Source: Paraburkholderia oxyphila NBRC 105797 (GTDB lineage: Bacteria > Pseudomonadota > Gammaproteobacteria > Burkholderiales > Burkholderiaceae). Taken from it: a DNA stretch of 64,000 nt. The stretch is from contig NZ_BAYD01000021.1 of the NCBI RefSeq assembly GCF_000685075.1, forward strand, positions 57,708 through 121,707, in the 5' to 3' direction. This document shows positions 25,905-35,399 of this stretch, in pieces. The notes beneath the pieces were generated by a model. The model did no database searches. It saw only the letters and a program-made list of their open reading frames with translations, and had not been told where the DNA came from. The position numbers and the translations under genes were made by a program. The first letter of the stretch is position 1; every line of letters begins with the position of its first letter.

Positions 25905-26827
25905 GCCAGCCCCTCGATCACTTCAGGACCGTTCATCACCTGCACGAAGACATCCTCCAGATCGGCCTTGCGCACTTCCATTTCTTCGAGCTTGCAGCCG
26001 TTCGCGCGGCACAGCGCGAGGATGCGCTCGACGTCGTCGTAGCTCGCGAGGCGCAGCAGGTGCTGGTGACCGTTGCCGTTCGATCTATCGATTTCGAGCG
26101 CGCGCAGCTCCGTCGGCAGCACGCCCTCCGAGAAGCGCAAGTACAGCTGCGTGCCCGCGAAGCGCTGCAGCAGCGTGCTGGTGCGCTCGAGCGCCACGAC
26201 CTCGCCGCGCCGCAGCATGGCAATGCGGTCGCACAGCTCTTCCGCCTCTTCGAGGTAGTGCGTGGTGAGCACGATGGTGTGACCTTCGCGATTCAGGCGC
26301 GCGATGAACTTCCAGAGCGTCTGGCGCAACTCGACGTCCACGCCGGCGGTGGGCTCGTCGAGCACGATCACGGGCGGCCGGTGCACGAGCGCCTGCGCCA
26401 CCAGCACGCGGCGCTTCATGCCGCCCGAGAGCGCGCGCATGTTCACGTCGGCTTTTTCGGTGAGATCGAGGTTGGCCATGATCTCGTCGATCCACGCGTC
26501 GTTGTTGCGCAGGCCGAAATAGCCGGACTGGATGCGCAGCGTCTCTCGCACCGTGAAGAACGGATCGAACACCAGTTCCTGCGGGACGACGCCGAGATTG
26601 CGGCGCGCGTTGCGGTAGTCGCCGACGACATCGTGGCCGCGCACGGCGATCGAGCCTTCGTCGGCACGCGCGAGGCCTGCGAGGCAGCTGATGAGCGTCG
26701 TCTTGCCCGCGCCGTTCGGGCCGAGCAGCCCGAAGAACTCGCCCTCTTCGACGGTGAAGCTGACGCCCTTGAGCGCCTGGAGCTCTTTGTAGCGCTTCTT
26801 GACGTTGCGGATTTCTATGGCTGGCAT
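25901..26827 (-). CDS. ABC transporter ATP-binding protein (YadG-like)
   Basis: 308 residues. Walker A (LGPNGAGKTT), signature (LSGGMKRR) and Walker B (VIVLDEPTAGVD) are intact. A C-terminal domain of about 80 residues follows the nucleotide-binding domain, as in exporters of this type. It powers the permease encoded directly downstream. A gap of about 257 bp without a gene separates it from mlaB. Confidence 0.94.
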   Translation of the reverse strand: MPAIEIRNVKKRYKELQALKGVSFTVEEGEFFGLLGPNGAGKTTLISCLAGLARADEGSIAVRGHDVVGDYRNARRNLGVVPQELVFDPFFTVRETLRIQSGYFGLRNNDAWIDEIMANLDLTEKADVNMRALSGGMKRRVLVAQALVHRPPVIVLDEPTAGVDVELRQTLWKFIARLNREGHTIVLTTHYLEEAEELCDRIAMLRRGEVVALERTSTLLQRFAGTQLYLRFSEGVLPTELRALEIDRSNGNGHQHLLRLASYDDVERILALCRANGCKLEEMEVRKADLEDVFVQVMNGPEVIEGLA

Positions 26828-27084
26828 GACTCAGGCGCCGCCCGTCGTGAACGGCGCGGCTGATAAAAGCATCAATGCTGCGGGGAAGACCAGAATTTGG
26901 GGACGGCTTGTGCCGCCTGCTTCGATGCCACGATTGCTGCGGCAGCGCCAAAAAACGGTTGATTATAGGCCAAGTCGGAAAGCCCGGCCTGGGCCTGGCT
27001 TGGACTCGAAAGCGGAAGCGGCGGCGTGCGGCAATCGGGCTCGAGCGGTGCGCCCGGCCGACGTGGCCGCGAGGCCGCCGCGCG

Positions 27085-27357
27085 TCAATGTCGCTCGTGC
27101 AGGAGCGATTCGACGCCGTAAGCGCGCGCGAGGGAGGCGAGCGCGGCGGGAAGATTGAGCACGCTGAGGATGACGCCGCGCTCGTGCGCGGCACGCTGCC
27201 ATGCGATCAGCACGGCAAGCGCCGAGGAGTCGAAATGCGTGAGCGGCGCGCAATCGACGGCGCTGGCGCCTGCTGCGATTTGCGCGAGCCCCGTCGAGAG
27301 CGCGGCCTTCGCGCTCTCGAGGTTCAGCGTGGCGCCGGTGGCGAAGCGCTCGCTCAC
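27085..27357 (-). CDS. mlaB: STAS-domain protein MlaB
   Basis: 90 residues with a STAS fold; THFDSSALAVLIAW carries the conserved D-S-S. MlaB binds the ATPase MlaF and is needed for activity of the MlaFEDB inner-membrane complex. It starts 4 bp inside the end of mlaC and closes the mla operon. Small size and sequence divergence make the symbol depend partly on context. Confidence 0.85.
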   Translation of the reverse strand: MSERFATGATLNLESAKAALSTGLAQIAAGASAVDCAPLTHFDSSALAVLIAWQRAAHERGVILSVLNLPAALASLARAYGVESLLHERH

Positions 27358-27986
27358 GAACTGGCCTTGCCGGCGGCGAGCTGCTGGTTACGCTGCGTGA
27401 GGAAGGTGATCAGACCTTGCACGCCGCCCTGCTGGATCTTTTCCTGGAACTGCTGCTGGTACGCCTGGATCAGCCAGGCGCCGAGCACGTTGATGTCATA
27501 CACGCGCCAGCCTTGCGGCGTCTTGTACAGACGGTAGTCGAGCTCGATCGGCTGGCCGTTGTTCATGACGGTCGAACGGACCACCACATCGGTGTCGTCC
27601 GGGTTCGCGCGGAACGGCTTGTACTGGATCTGCTGGTCGCGCACCTGGGCGAGCGCGCCCGAGTACGTGCGGATCAGCAGCGTCTTGAACTGCTCGATGA
27701 CCTGCTGCTGCTGCTCAGGCGTCGCCGTGCGCCAGTTGCGGCCCATGGCGAGTTGCGTCGTGCGGCGGAAGTCCGTGTACGGCAGGATCTTCTCGTTCAC
27801 GAGCGCCGTGATCTTGCTGATGTCGCCGGACTGGATCGACTTGTCGCCCTTGATCTGGTCCATGACCTGCTGCGTGATCGTCTGGATCATCGCGTCAGGG
27901 TTGCTGGTGTCGATCGTTTGCGCGGAGGCTGCGCCGGCAAACGCAAAAAACATGGCGAAAAACGGAAACAGAAAGAATTTTTTCAT
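27354..27986 (-). CDS. mlaC: Periplasmic phospholipid shuttle MlaC
   Basis: 210 residues with a signal peptide cut after ASA (about residue 21). The mature protein shows the Tol-Tol-Ttg2 features: VNEKILPYTDFRRTTQLAMGRNW and a C-terminal VYDINVLGAWLIQAYQQQF. It ferries lipids between the MlaA outer-membrane site and MlaFEDB. The ATG at 27986 begins MKKFFLF; an upstream extension is rejected. Confidence 0.95.
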   Translation of the reverse strand: MKKFFLFPFFAMFFAFAGAASAQTIDTSNPDAMIQTITQQVMDQIKGDKSIQSGDISKITALVNEKILPYTDFRRTTQLAMGRNWRTATPEQQQQVIEQFKTLLIRTYSGALAQVRDQQIQYKPFRANPDDTDVVVRSTVMNNGQPIELDYRLYKTPQGWRVYDINVLGAWLIQAYQQQFQEKIQQGGVQGLITFLTQRNQQLAAGKASS

Positions 27987-28164
27987 AGCGAGTCCTGCAA
28001 GTTGGGGAACAACGCCCCGTTGGAGGTCAACGATATCACGCGAGCACCAGGACACCGAGTCAAACAATGCCAGGAAACTGCGACAAGCGTTTCAGCTTGT
28101 TACGTCAGATTTAAGCGCTTGCGGCGTGCCGGCGCGACGCCAGGCGCCGCGCCGAATATCGTGC

Positions 28165-29181
28165 TCAATGCAAACGCAGCAGCCCGGGCGCGCCAATGCC
28201 GATGCGCGCCGGCGGAATGTACTGATCGCCCGGCACGGCGGCGCCGGAAGCGCCCGTTGGCGCCTGCGCGCCGGACGCTGGAATGCTCGCCGCGGCGCCT
28301 GCCGGGCCTTCCAGCGTGGCCGGGGCCGTGGTCGCGCCGTTGGGGTAGGCCGGCGTCATGCTGGCTGCCGTTGGCGCAGCAGCACGCGCAGCGCCCGATG
28401 CGGGAGCCGCCGCGCCCGGCGCGGCCGCACCCTCTTCGGGCTCGCCGTAGTTCGGCGGCGGCGCACCCTCGCCGTAATCGGGCAGGTTATTGGAAGCGTG
28501 GCCGTCCGAGAGCTGGTACTGGCGGCGCTGCAGATAGGCGTTGCGCAAGAACGAATACTTGTCGATCGCCGCGCCTTCGAGCAGGTCGCTCGCGCCCAGC
28601 AGGTTCGCGCGCGTGTTGATGACGTCCAGACCGTACAGGCCCCACGACAGCGCCGGCGGATCCACGTACGTGAGCGGATTGATGAAGTAGTTGCCCACGA
28701 GACCCACGCCGTCGCGCACCGTGCTCGGGCCGAACAGCGGCAGCACGAGATAGGGGCCGGGCGGCACGCCGTAGTGGCCGAGCGTGAGGCCGAAGTCCTG
28801 GTCGTGCTTGGGCAGCTTGGCGAGCGTCGCCACGTCGAACAGACCGCCCAGGCCGAAGACCGTGTTGATCACGATCCGCATGATGTCCTCGACGCCATCG
28901 GTGATCTTCAGCTGCAGGAAGTTGTTCGCTGCGTTGTAGACATCGCCGATATTCGAGAAGAAGTTCGTCACGCCGTTACGCACCGGTTGCGGCGTGATTT
29001 TCACGTAGCCCTGCGCAACCGGCTTGAGCGCGTATTGGTCGACCTTGTCGTTGAAGGTGTAAATCGTGCGGTTGAAACCTTCCCACGGGTCGTCCTTCGA
29101 CGGCGTCTGCACCGTCGAGCATGCCGTCAGCGTGAGCGCCGCAACGCCAATCGTGATGGCGCGCATGCGAGTGGTCATCAT
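28165..29181 (-). CDS. mlaA: Outer-membrane lipoprotein MlaA (VacJ)
   Basis: 338 residues. The lipobox LTAC gives lipid attachment at C21. The conserved core runs to about residue 230 (DPWEGFNRTIYTFND, GLGGLFDVATLAKLPKH, PYLVLPLFGPSTVRDGVG). The last 100 residues are Ala/Gly/Pro-rich low complexity, an extension absent from the short enteric form. MlaA removes misplaced phospholipids from the outer leaflet. Its position between mlaD and mlaC is typical of betaproteobacteria. Confidence 0.95.
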   Translation of the reverse strand: MMTTRMRAITIGVAALTLTACSTVQTPSKDDPWEGFNRTIYTFNDKVDQYALKPVAQGYVKITPQPVRNGVTNFFSNIGDVYNAANNFLQLKITDGVEDIMRIVINTVFGLGGLFDVATLAKLPKHDQDFGLTLGHYGVPPGPYLVLPLFGPSTVRDGVGLVGNYFINPLTYVDPPALSWGLYGLDVINTRANLLGASDLLEGAAIDKYSFLRNAYLQRRQYQLSDGHASNNLPDYGEGAPPPNYGEPEEGAAAPGAAAPASGAARAAAPTAASMTPAYPNGATTAPATLEGPAGAAASIPASGAQAPTGASGAAVPGDQYIPPARIGIGAPGLLRLH

Positions 29182-29192
29182 CTTTTTTCTCC

Positions 29193-29783
29193 TTATTGCG
29201 CCGCCGCGCCCGAGCCGGCCGGCGCCGGTGCGGGTGCCGGAGCCGGTGCGGCGCTCTCGCCGCCTGCCGCCCCGTTTGCGGCGCCGCTCGCGCCGTTGCC
29301 GGCGCTGCTGCCCGACTTCGCGGCGCCCGAATCGGCCGCCTTGCTGTAGAGGAATTGACCGATCAGGTTCTCGAGCACGATCGCCGACTGCGTCATGGAG
29401 ATGGTGTCGCCGGCCTTGAGCATTTCGGTGTCGCCGCCCGGCTCCAGCCCGATGTACTGCTCACCAAGCAGACCCGAGGTCAGGATCTTCGCCGAGGTGT
29501 CCTTCGGGAACTGATACTGCTGGTCGATGTTGATCGTGACGAGCGCCTGATAGGTGTTCGTGTCGAAGCCGATCGACGCCACCCGGCCCACCGTCACGCC
29601 CGCGCTCTTCACGGGCGCGCGAGGCTTGAGGCCGCCGATGTTGTCGAACTTGAGCTTGACCGCGTAGGTCGGCTGGAACGAAAGCGAGCTCATGTTGCCG
29701 GCCTTCAGCGCGAGAAACAGCAGCGCAATGAAGCCCAGCACCACGAACAGGCCGACCCAGAAGTCGAGAGCAGTCTTTTTCAT
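29193..29783 (-). CDS. mlaD: MCE-domain lipid transport protein MlaD
   Basis: 196 residues. One N-terminal helix anchors it (TALDFWVGLFVVLGFIALLF), followed by an MCE domain (LKPRAPVKSAGVTVGRV, LGEQYIGLEPGGD). The tail after about residue 155 is Ala/Gly/Ser low complexity. MlaD forms the hexameric ring of MlaFEDB. The ATG at 29783 (MKKTALDF) has GGGA five bases upstream; a longer frame is rejected. Confidence 0.95.
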   Translation of the reverse strand: MKKTALDFWVGLFVVLGFIALLFLALKAGNMSSLSFQPTYAVKLKFDNIGGLKPRAPVKSAGVTVGRVASIGFDTNTYQALVTINIDQQYQFPKDTSAKILTSGLLGEQYIGLEPGGDTEMLKAGDTISMTQSAIVLENLIGQFLYSKAADSGAAKSGSSAGNGASGAANGAAGGESAAPAPAPAPAPAGSGAAAQ

Positions 29784-29883
29784 CGTCATCCCAATGAGAA
29801 TCCGTTGCGGCGGCGCCATGCACGGGGCGCCTGCCGCGCAGCCCGGGCGCTGCGCCGTCACGGCGCGCGCCCGCGCGAAATCC

Positions 29884-30660
29884 TTAGCTGAACATCAGCG
29901 CGGTGAGCAGGAAGTCGAGCCCCAGCACCGCGAGCGACGCATACACGACGGTCTTGGTGGTCGCGCGCGACACGCCTTCGGGCGTGGGCTTGGCCTCGTA
30001 GCCCTGGTACAGCGCGGTGAAGGTCACCGCGAAGCCGAACACGATGCTCTTGACCACGCCATTGCCCACGTCGGCCCAGACGTCCACGCCGCCTTGCATC
30101 TGCGACCAGAACGCGCCGGCGTCCACGCCGATCAGCAGCACGCCCACGACGTAGCCGCCCAGAATACCGACCGCGCTGAAGATGGCCGCCAGAATGGGCA
30201 TGGCGATCACGCCGGCCCACATGCGCGGCGCCACGACGACGCGCACGGGGTCGACCGCCATCATTTCCATGGCCGTGAGCTGCTCGCCCGCCTTCATGAG
30301 GCCGATTTCGGCCGTGAGCGAGGTGCCCGCGCGGCCCGCGAACAGCAGCGCCGTGACCACCGGGCCGAGCTCGCGCACGAGCGAGAGCGCGACCAGCAGC
30401 CCGAGCGCCTGCTCGGAGCCGTAGCGGTTGAGCGTGTAGTAGCCCTGCAAGCCCAGCACGAAGCCGACGAACAGGCCCGACACCGCGATGATCAGCAGCG
30501 AATAGTTACCGACGAAGTGGATCTGCTTCGTGACAAGGCGCGGACGGCGCAGCAGCGGGAAGAATTCCAGCACGAGGCGCACGAAGAAGCGCGTGGCATG
30601 GCCCGCGCGCGCGATCGAGTCGAGAACCGCGCGGCCGAGCGAGCTGATGGCGCCGGTCAT
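29884..30660 (-). CDS. mlaE: Lipid transport permease MlaE
   Basis: 258 residues with about five membrane segments. The MlaE signature GRAGTSLTAEIGLMKAGEQL and the VAPRMWAGVIAMPIL stretch are intact. It is the membrane core of the retrograde phospholipid transporter. It overlaps mlaF by 4 bp and precedes mlaD. Confidence 0.96.
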   Translation of the reverse strand: MTGAISSLGRAVLDSIARAGHATRFFVRLVLEFFPLLRRPRLVTKQIHFVGNYSLLIIAVSGLFVGFVLGLQGYYTLNRYGSEQALGLLVALSLVRELGPVVTALLFAGRAGTSLTAEIGLMKAGEQLTAMEMMAVDPVRVVVAPRMWAGVIAMPILAAIFSAVGILGGYVVGVLLIGVDAGAFWSQMQGGVDVWADVGNGVVKSIVFGFAVTFTALYQGYEAKPTPEGVSRATTKTVVYASLAVLGLDFLLTALMFS

Positions 30661-31481
30661 GAGCGGCCTCCGCCAATGCCGAAGTCCGCGTCGAGCGAGA
30701 CGTTCGTGGGGTAGTGAAAGCGGAACGGGCCGTCCGGCGCGCCGTCGATGAACTGGCGCACGATCGGGTCGGTCGAGGCGCGCAGCTCGGCGGGCGTGCC
30801 CTCCACCTGGACGCGGCCGTTCGCGAGGAAATACACGTAGTCGGCAATCGCGAACGATTCCGGCACGTCGTGCGTGACGAGGATCGACGTGGCGCCGAGC
30901 ACGTCGTTCAGCGTGCGGATCAGGTTCGCGGTGATGCCAAGGGAAATGGGGTCGAGACCGGCAAACGGCTCGTCGTACATCATGAGCTCGGGATCGAGCG
31001 CGATGGCGCGCGCAAGCGCCACGCGCCGCGCCATGCCGCCCGAAATTTCCGAGGGCGCGAGATCGCGCGCGCCGCGCAGCCCCACGGCATTGAGCTTCAT
31101 GAGCACGAGGTCGCGGATCAGCTCTTCGGGAAGATCGGTGTGTTCGCGCAGCGCGAACGCGACGTTCTCGAACACCGACATGTCGGTGAACAGCGCGCCG
31201 AACTGGAACAGCATGCCCATCTTCCGGCGCAGCGCGTAGAGGCCTTCGCGCGATTGCGCGCCGATGTCCTGCCCATGGAACAGCACCTGGCCGCGCTGGG
31301 CGCGTACGAGGCCGCCGATCAGGCGCAGCACCGTGGTTTTGCCGCCGCCCGAGCCGCCCATGACCGCGACCACCTGACCGCGCCGAAAGCGCATGTTCAG
31401 TCCGGACAGGACGAGCCGGTCGCCGCCATAACCGAAGTCGACGTCGCGCAGCTCCAGAAGGGTCTCAGAGTTTGAGGGCAC
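30657..31481 (-). CDS. mlaF: Lipid transport ATPase MlaF
   Basis: 274 residues from the GTG at 31481. Walker A (GGSGGGKTT), signature (ISGGMARR) and Walker B (LMMYDEPFAGLD) are intact. A longer frame upstream adds 37 residues of unlikely composition. The GTG start leaves a leader of about 25 bases after a TATAAT box at 31513, which supports it. It is the first gene of mlaFEDACB. Confidence 0.94.
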   Translation of the reverse strand: MPSNSETLLELRDVDFGYGGDRLVLSGLNMRFRRGQVVAVMGGSGGGKTTVLRLIGGLVRAQRGQVLFHGQDIGAQSREGLYALRRKMGMLFQFGALFTDMSVFENVAFALREHTDLPEELIRDLVLMKLNAVGLRGARDLAPSEISGGMARRVALARAIALDPELMMYDEPFAGLDPISLGITANLIRTLNDVLGATSILVTHDVPESFAIADYVYFLANGRVQVEGTPAELRASTDPIVRQFIDGAPDGPFRFHYPTNVSLDADFGIGGGRS

Positions 31482-31512
31482 GTAGCAGACAGTCCATTTA
31501 CACGAAGGCCGG

Positions 31513-31518
31513 ATTATA
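31513..31518 (-). promoter_or_regulatory. Candidate -10 box for the mla operon
   Basis: A perfect TATAAT on the minus strand lies about 30 bases upstream of the mlaF GTG. No clear -35 hexamer is present at 16-18 bp upstream, so this is only a candidate. Confidence 0.35.
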
Positions 31519-31650
31519 GGGCCATCGTGGGAATGCTGCCGTGACACGCCCAAGCCCCTTGACGCAAGTCGGGCAACCCCGGAGGGCTCCACGGCTTGCG
31601 CCTCGCCGGTAGCCGCGTCTGGGTGCGCGGCCAGAGGCGAGGCGGGCTAA

Positions 31651-32760
31651 TTATTGCGTAAACGCGTTGCGCAGCGCAGCAACGGCGGCAGCCGGGTCGG
31701 CGGCCTCCGTGACCGCGCGCACGACCGCTGCGCTGGGCGCGCCCGTGGCGAGCACGGCGGGCAGCGCGGCGAAGTCGATGCCGCCGATCGCGACCATCGG
31801 CACCACGCCGTCGAGCAGTTTCACGTAGCGGGCGAGGCGGGCGAGGCCCTGCGGCGCGGTCGGCATGGCCTTGGTCGTGGTGGCGAACACGGCGCCGCAC
31901 GCGATGTAGCTCGGCCGGAAATGCAGTGCGGTGAGCATCTCGAAGTAGCCGTGCGTCGAAAGACCGAGGCGGATGCCCGAGGCGGCGAGCGCGCCCAGAT
32001 CCGCCTCGCGCAGATCCTCCTGCCCCAGGTGCACGCCGTACGCGCCCGCGGCCATCGCCGCCTGCCAGTGGTCGTTGATGAACAGCTGCGCGTCGTGCTT
32101 GCGGCCCGCCGCGACGCAGCGCTCGATCTCTTGCGTGAGCGCAGCGGACTTCGGCTGCTTGCTGCGCAGCTGCACGGTCTTCACGCCGTAGTCGAGCACG
32201 CGCTCGACCCAGTCGGCGGTGGGCAGCACCGGATAGAGTCCGAGCTTCGCGGGACACGGCGCGAACGGCTGCGCGGGCGCCGCCGGCAGGCCGAGCACGC
32301 GCGGAAAGCGGGCAATGTCGACGGGCCAGGCGTCCTCCTGCTGCTCGTCCCCGTCACGCCAGGCGAGCGCCAGCACGAGCGCGTCGTGCGGGTCGAAGCC
32401 GCAGTCGAGGAATGCCGCCAGCGCCGGGATCCAGTCTTCGGCAAGCGCGCCTTCGAGCGCGTAGCGCTCGCCGCCCAAGTGCAGCGTCGCGCGGCCGGAC
32501 GCCGGCGTGCCGGCAGCCTCGATCACACCCGCGCCATCGGTCATCCAGCGCGCGATGTTCGCCAGATGCGGCCCGGCGTCGGTCACGACGATCAGGTCGC
32601 CGCCATTGGGCGCATCGGGCGGCGTGAGGCACAGGCGCCACGGGGCGTGCGTGGGCGCCCAGTCGCCGAGGCGGGCGCGAATGCGCTCCGCCGTTTCGGT
32701 GAGCTCGTCCGCGGGCGGCCAGAACAGCTCGCGGTCCTTGAGTCGCAGCGTTTCGGTCAT
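31651..32760 (-). CDS. thiE: Thiamine phosphate synthase with N-terminal extension
   Basis: 369 residues, well above the usual length of about 210. Residues from about 190 (LGLYPVLPTADWVERVLDYGVKTVQLRSK) to the end form the ThiE barrel, with FINDHWQAA, GVHLGQEDL, LSTHG and AIGGID motifs. The first 150-180 residues are a separate domain; its GFDPHDALVLALAW stretch resembles the tail of ThiD kinases, but no kinase site is visible. The ATG at 32760 overlaps the thiG stop by 4 bp. It joins the HMP-PP and thiazole branches. Confidence 0.92.
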   Translation of the reverse strand: MTETLRLKDRELFWPPADELTETAERIRARLGDWAPTHAPWRLCLTPPDAPNGGDLIVVTDAGPHLANIARWMTDGAGVIEAAGTPASGRATLHLGGERYALEGALAEDWIPALAAFLDCGFDPHDALVLALAWRDGDEQQEDAWPVDIARFPRVLGLPAAPAQPFAPCPAKLGLYPVLPTADWVERVLDYGVKTVQLRSKQPKSAALTQEIERCVAAGRKHDAQLFINDHWQAAMAAGAYGVHLGQEDLREADLGALAASGIRLGLSTHGYFEMLTALHFRPSYIACGAVFATTTKAMPTAPQGLARLARYVKLLDGVVPMVAIGGIDFAALPAVLATGAPSAAVVRAVTEAADPAAAVAALRNAFTQ

Positions 32761-33572
32761 TGCTTGCCTCCATCCTGATGCCAGAACGGCATGCCGACCA
32801 CCGGCGTGCTGGCCACGGCCGCCTCGCGCTCGGCCATCGGCCCGGCGAGGAATGCGGTGCGGCCCGCCTCGACACCCAGCGCGAACGCGCGCGCCATCGC
32901 CTCGGGATGCGTGGCCTGCGCCACCGCGGTGTTCAGCAGCACGCCATCGAAGCCCCACTCCATCACTTGCGCCGCATGCGACGGCAGGCCGAGGCCCGCG
33001 TCGACGATCAGCGGCACGTCGGGCAGCCGCTCGCGCAGCACGCGCAGGCCGTACGGATTGATCACGCCCTTGCCCGTACCGATGGGCGCGCCCCACGGCA
33101 TCAGCGCCTCGCAGCCCGCGTCGAGCAGACGCCGGCCGATCACGAGGTCTTCGGTGCAGTACGGCAGCACCTTGAAGCCGTCCTTCACGAGGCGCGACGC
33201 GGCTTCGATCAGGCCCACCGGGTCCGGCTGCAGCGTGTAGTCGTCGCCGATCAGCTCGAGCTTGATCCAGTCGGTCTCGAAGACTTCGCGCGCCATGTGC
33301 GCGGTCGTCACCGCCTCGTTCACGGTGAGGCAGCCCGCCGTGTTCGGCAGGAAGGGCACGCCGTGGCGCTTGAGCAAGTCGAAGAAGCCGGCAACGGCGG
33401 TGCCGTCGTTCATCTGGCGGCGCAGCGCGACGGTGATCATGCCGGGGCGCGCGGCCTCCATCGAATCGGAAAGCGCTTGCAGCGACGGATAGCGCGAGGT
33501 GCCGAGCAGCACGCGGCTCGCGAAGGTTTCGCCGTAGAGCGTGAGAGCGTCGGCGGTCTGGGTGATAGTCAT
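32757..33572 (-). CDS. thiG: Thiazole synthase
   Basis: 271 residues, beta/alpha barrel. The start TLYGETFASRVLLGTSRYPS, DWIKLELIGDDYTLQPD around the Schiff-base lysine, and PIGTGKGVINP are conserved. It builds the thiazole phosphate from DXP, dehydroglycine from ThiO and sulfur on ThiS. The ATG at 33572 is preferred over a longer frame. Confidence 0.96.
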   Translation of the reverse strand: MTITQTADALTLYGETFASRVLLGTSRYPSLQALSDSMEAARPGMITVALRRQMNDGTAVAGFFDLLKRHGVPFLPNTAGCLTVNEAVTTAHMAREVFETDWIKLELIGDDYTLQPDPVGLIEAASRLVKDGFKVLPYCTEDLVIGRRLLDAGCEALMPWGAPIGTGKGVINPYGLRVLRERLPDVPLIVDAGLGLPSHAAQVMEWGFDGVLLNTAVAQATHPEAMARAFALGVEAGRTAFLAGPMAEREAAVASTPVVGMPFWHQDGGKQ

Positions 33573-33681
33573 GGCGTGAATCCTGGGCGGGTGGCGACGG
33601 ACGGGCGGCGCGCGGGAGTAACTAAAGCCGCTACTGAAGCCGCAACTGGAGCAGCGACAAAAGCGTGCTGATCGCGCGCGA

Positions 33682-33879
33682 TCAGCCGCCGGCCACCGGG
33701 CTGACGACGTCGAGGCGGTCACCCGCCGAAAGCGTGCGCGCGCCGTGCTGCGTGCGCGTCACGAAATCGCCGTTCACGGCGACGGCAAATGGCGGACGTG
33801 CACCGAATGCGGCGAGCGCATCGGCAACGGTCGCGCCTTCGGGCAGCGTGAGCGGCTTCTGGTTGATCTGAATATCCAT
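33682..33879 (-). CDS. thiS: Sulfur carrier protein ThiS
   Basis: 65 residues with a beta-grasp fold and the C-terminal Gly-Gly (PVAGG) that is thiocarboxylated. The ATG at 33879 begins MDIQINQKPL. Adenylation needs a ThiF-type enzyme, which is not in this window. It sits between thiO and thiG in the riboswitch-controlled operon. Confidence 0.95.
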   Translation of the reverse strand: MDIQINQKPLTLPEGATVADALAAFGARPPFAVAVNGDFVTRTQHGARTLSAGDRLDVVSPVAGG

Positions 33880-34000
33880 GGCAATTCGTCTGACTACGTT
33901 GTTTCCGGCAAGGCGCAAACGCTGCGCCTCATCTCCTGTGTGCGGTGTCGCGCTCGCGGGCCAACACGATCGTCCGGCCCTCGAGCATCCTCAGGGCATC

Positions 34001-35218
34001 TCAAGCGGGCTCGTGCGCGCCCTGCGTGTGGCGAGCGTGCAGCATCGACGCCCAGCGCGACTCGCCGCGCAGCGACTCGAAGGCGTCCGCATCGTTAAGC
34101 CGGCCCGCCAGCAGCGCCTGGGCGACGCGCACCGCTTCGTCGGCCACGGCGGGCGCGATCATGAAGCCGTGGCGATAGAGCCCGTTCACGCGCAAGGTGT
34201 CACCGTCACCCCGGCCGCCATCCCAGATGAGCGCGGGACGATGGTCGGGCAGCGTCGGTCGGCACTGCGAATTGAGCTCGAGAATACGCGCCTCGCCGAA
34301 CGCCGGATGCACGGCGAACGCCGCACTCAGCAATTCGAGCGCCGAGCGCACGCTCACGGGCGAGCAGTCCTCGCCCTCGATCTCGGTCGCGCCGATCACG
34401 TAGAGATCGTCCTGTTTCGGCGCGATATAGAGCGGATAGCGCGGGTGCAGCAGGCGCACGGGCCGCGTGAGGCCGATGCCAGGCGCGTGCACGCGCGCCA
34501 CTTCTCCGCGAATGCCGCGCAGCGCCGGCAGCACGGGCTTGGCCCCCAGGCCCCGGCAGTCGATCGTCACGCGTGCGCGCGGCAGGCTCGCTTCGTCCAC
34601 GCTCGTGTGCCAGTGCGTTTCCACGCCGCGCTGCGCGAGGCCCGCGGCCAGCGCCGTCAGCGCCTGACGGTTGTCGAGCTGCCCTTCGCCGCCAAGCAGC
34701 CAGCCGCGCGCGAAGCGCCCGGCGAGCGCCGGCTCGGCGGCGTCCAGCTGCGCGCCCTGCAGGGTCGTGAAGTTCGCGTCGGCAAGCTCGCGTGGCGCGT
34801 TTGCACGCACGCGGCGCTCGAACAGGGGCGCCTCGGTGCGGTCGGCGTGGTGCCAGACCACGAGCGTGCCGTTGCGCTGGAAAAACACGGGTTCGGGCAG
34901 CTCGGCGAGAATGCGCGGCCAGGTCTCGAGCGAGGCGACGCCCAGCTCGGTGATCAATAGCTCGGCGACCGCGGCTTCGGCGAGCGGCGCGAGCATGGCC
35001 GCCGCGATCCAGGCGGCCGACTCCCCGCCCTCGGGCCCGCCGCGCTCGTAGAGCGCCACGCGATGCCCCGCGCCCGCGAGGCGCCATGCAACGAGGCGTC
35101 CGCATAGGCCGCCGCCAAGCACTGCGAAATCAGGCACTGCTGACGAGGCGCGCGCGGGCGTGTGGCCGCTGGCCAAAACCGGGGAATGATCAGAACAAGG
35201 TGCAGAAGAGGCGGTCAT
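34001..35218 (-). CDS. thiO: FAD-dependent glycine oxidase ThiO
   Basis: 405 residues. After a polar N-terminus, the dinucleotide-binding motif FAVLGGGLCGRLVAW and later LYVIGATEIEGED and NGLYRHGFMIAPAVAD mark a DAO-family thiamine oxidase that supplies dehydroglycine in aerobic bacteria. The ATG at 35218 has AAAGGG five bases upstream. It is the first gene behind the TPP riboswitch, about 180 bases from it. Confidence 0.93.
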   Translation of the reverse strand: MTASSAPCSDHSPVLASGHTPARASSAVPDFAVLGGGLCGRLVAWRLAGAGHRVALYERGGPEGGESAAWIAAAMLAPLAEAAVAELLITELGVASLETWPRILAELPEPVFFQRNGTLVVWHHADRTEAPLFERRVRANAPRELADANFTTLQGAQLDAAEPALAGRFARGWLLGGEGQLDNRQALTALAAGLAQRGVETHWHTSVDEASLPRARVTIDCRGLGAKPVLPALRGIRGEVARVHAPGIGLTRPVRLLHPRYPLYIAPKQDDLYVIGATEIEGEDCSPVSVRSALELLSAAFAVHPAFGEARILELNSQCRPTLPDHRPALIWDGGRGDGDTLRVNGLYRHGFMIAPAVADEAVRVAQALLAGRLNDADAFESLRGESRWASMLHARHTQGAHEPA

Positions 35219-35399
35219 CGTATCCCTTTCGTACGGCAACTAGCATGCGTACCCAAGGACGAAACCGGCTGGCAAGGCCGGCCGTGCAAACGACGCGAAG
35301 CGCAAAAACGATATGCGCAGCACGTGCTGCCCGGCGGGAATCTGGACGCCTGAACGAATTCAGTCGAATCGACTGATCAATGGCGCGAGCAAGACTTTC

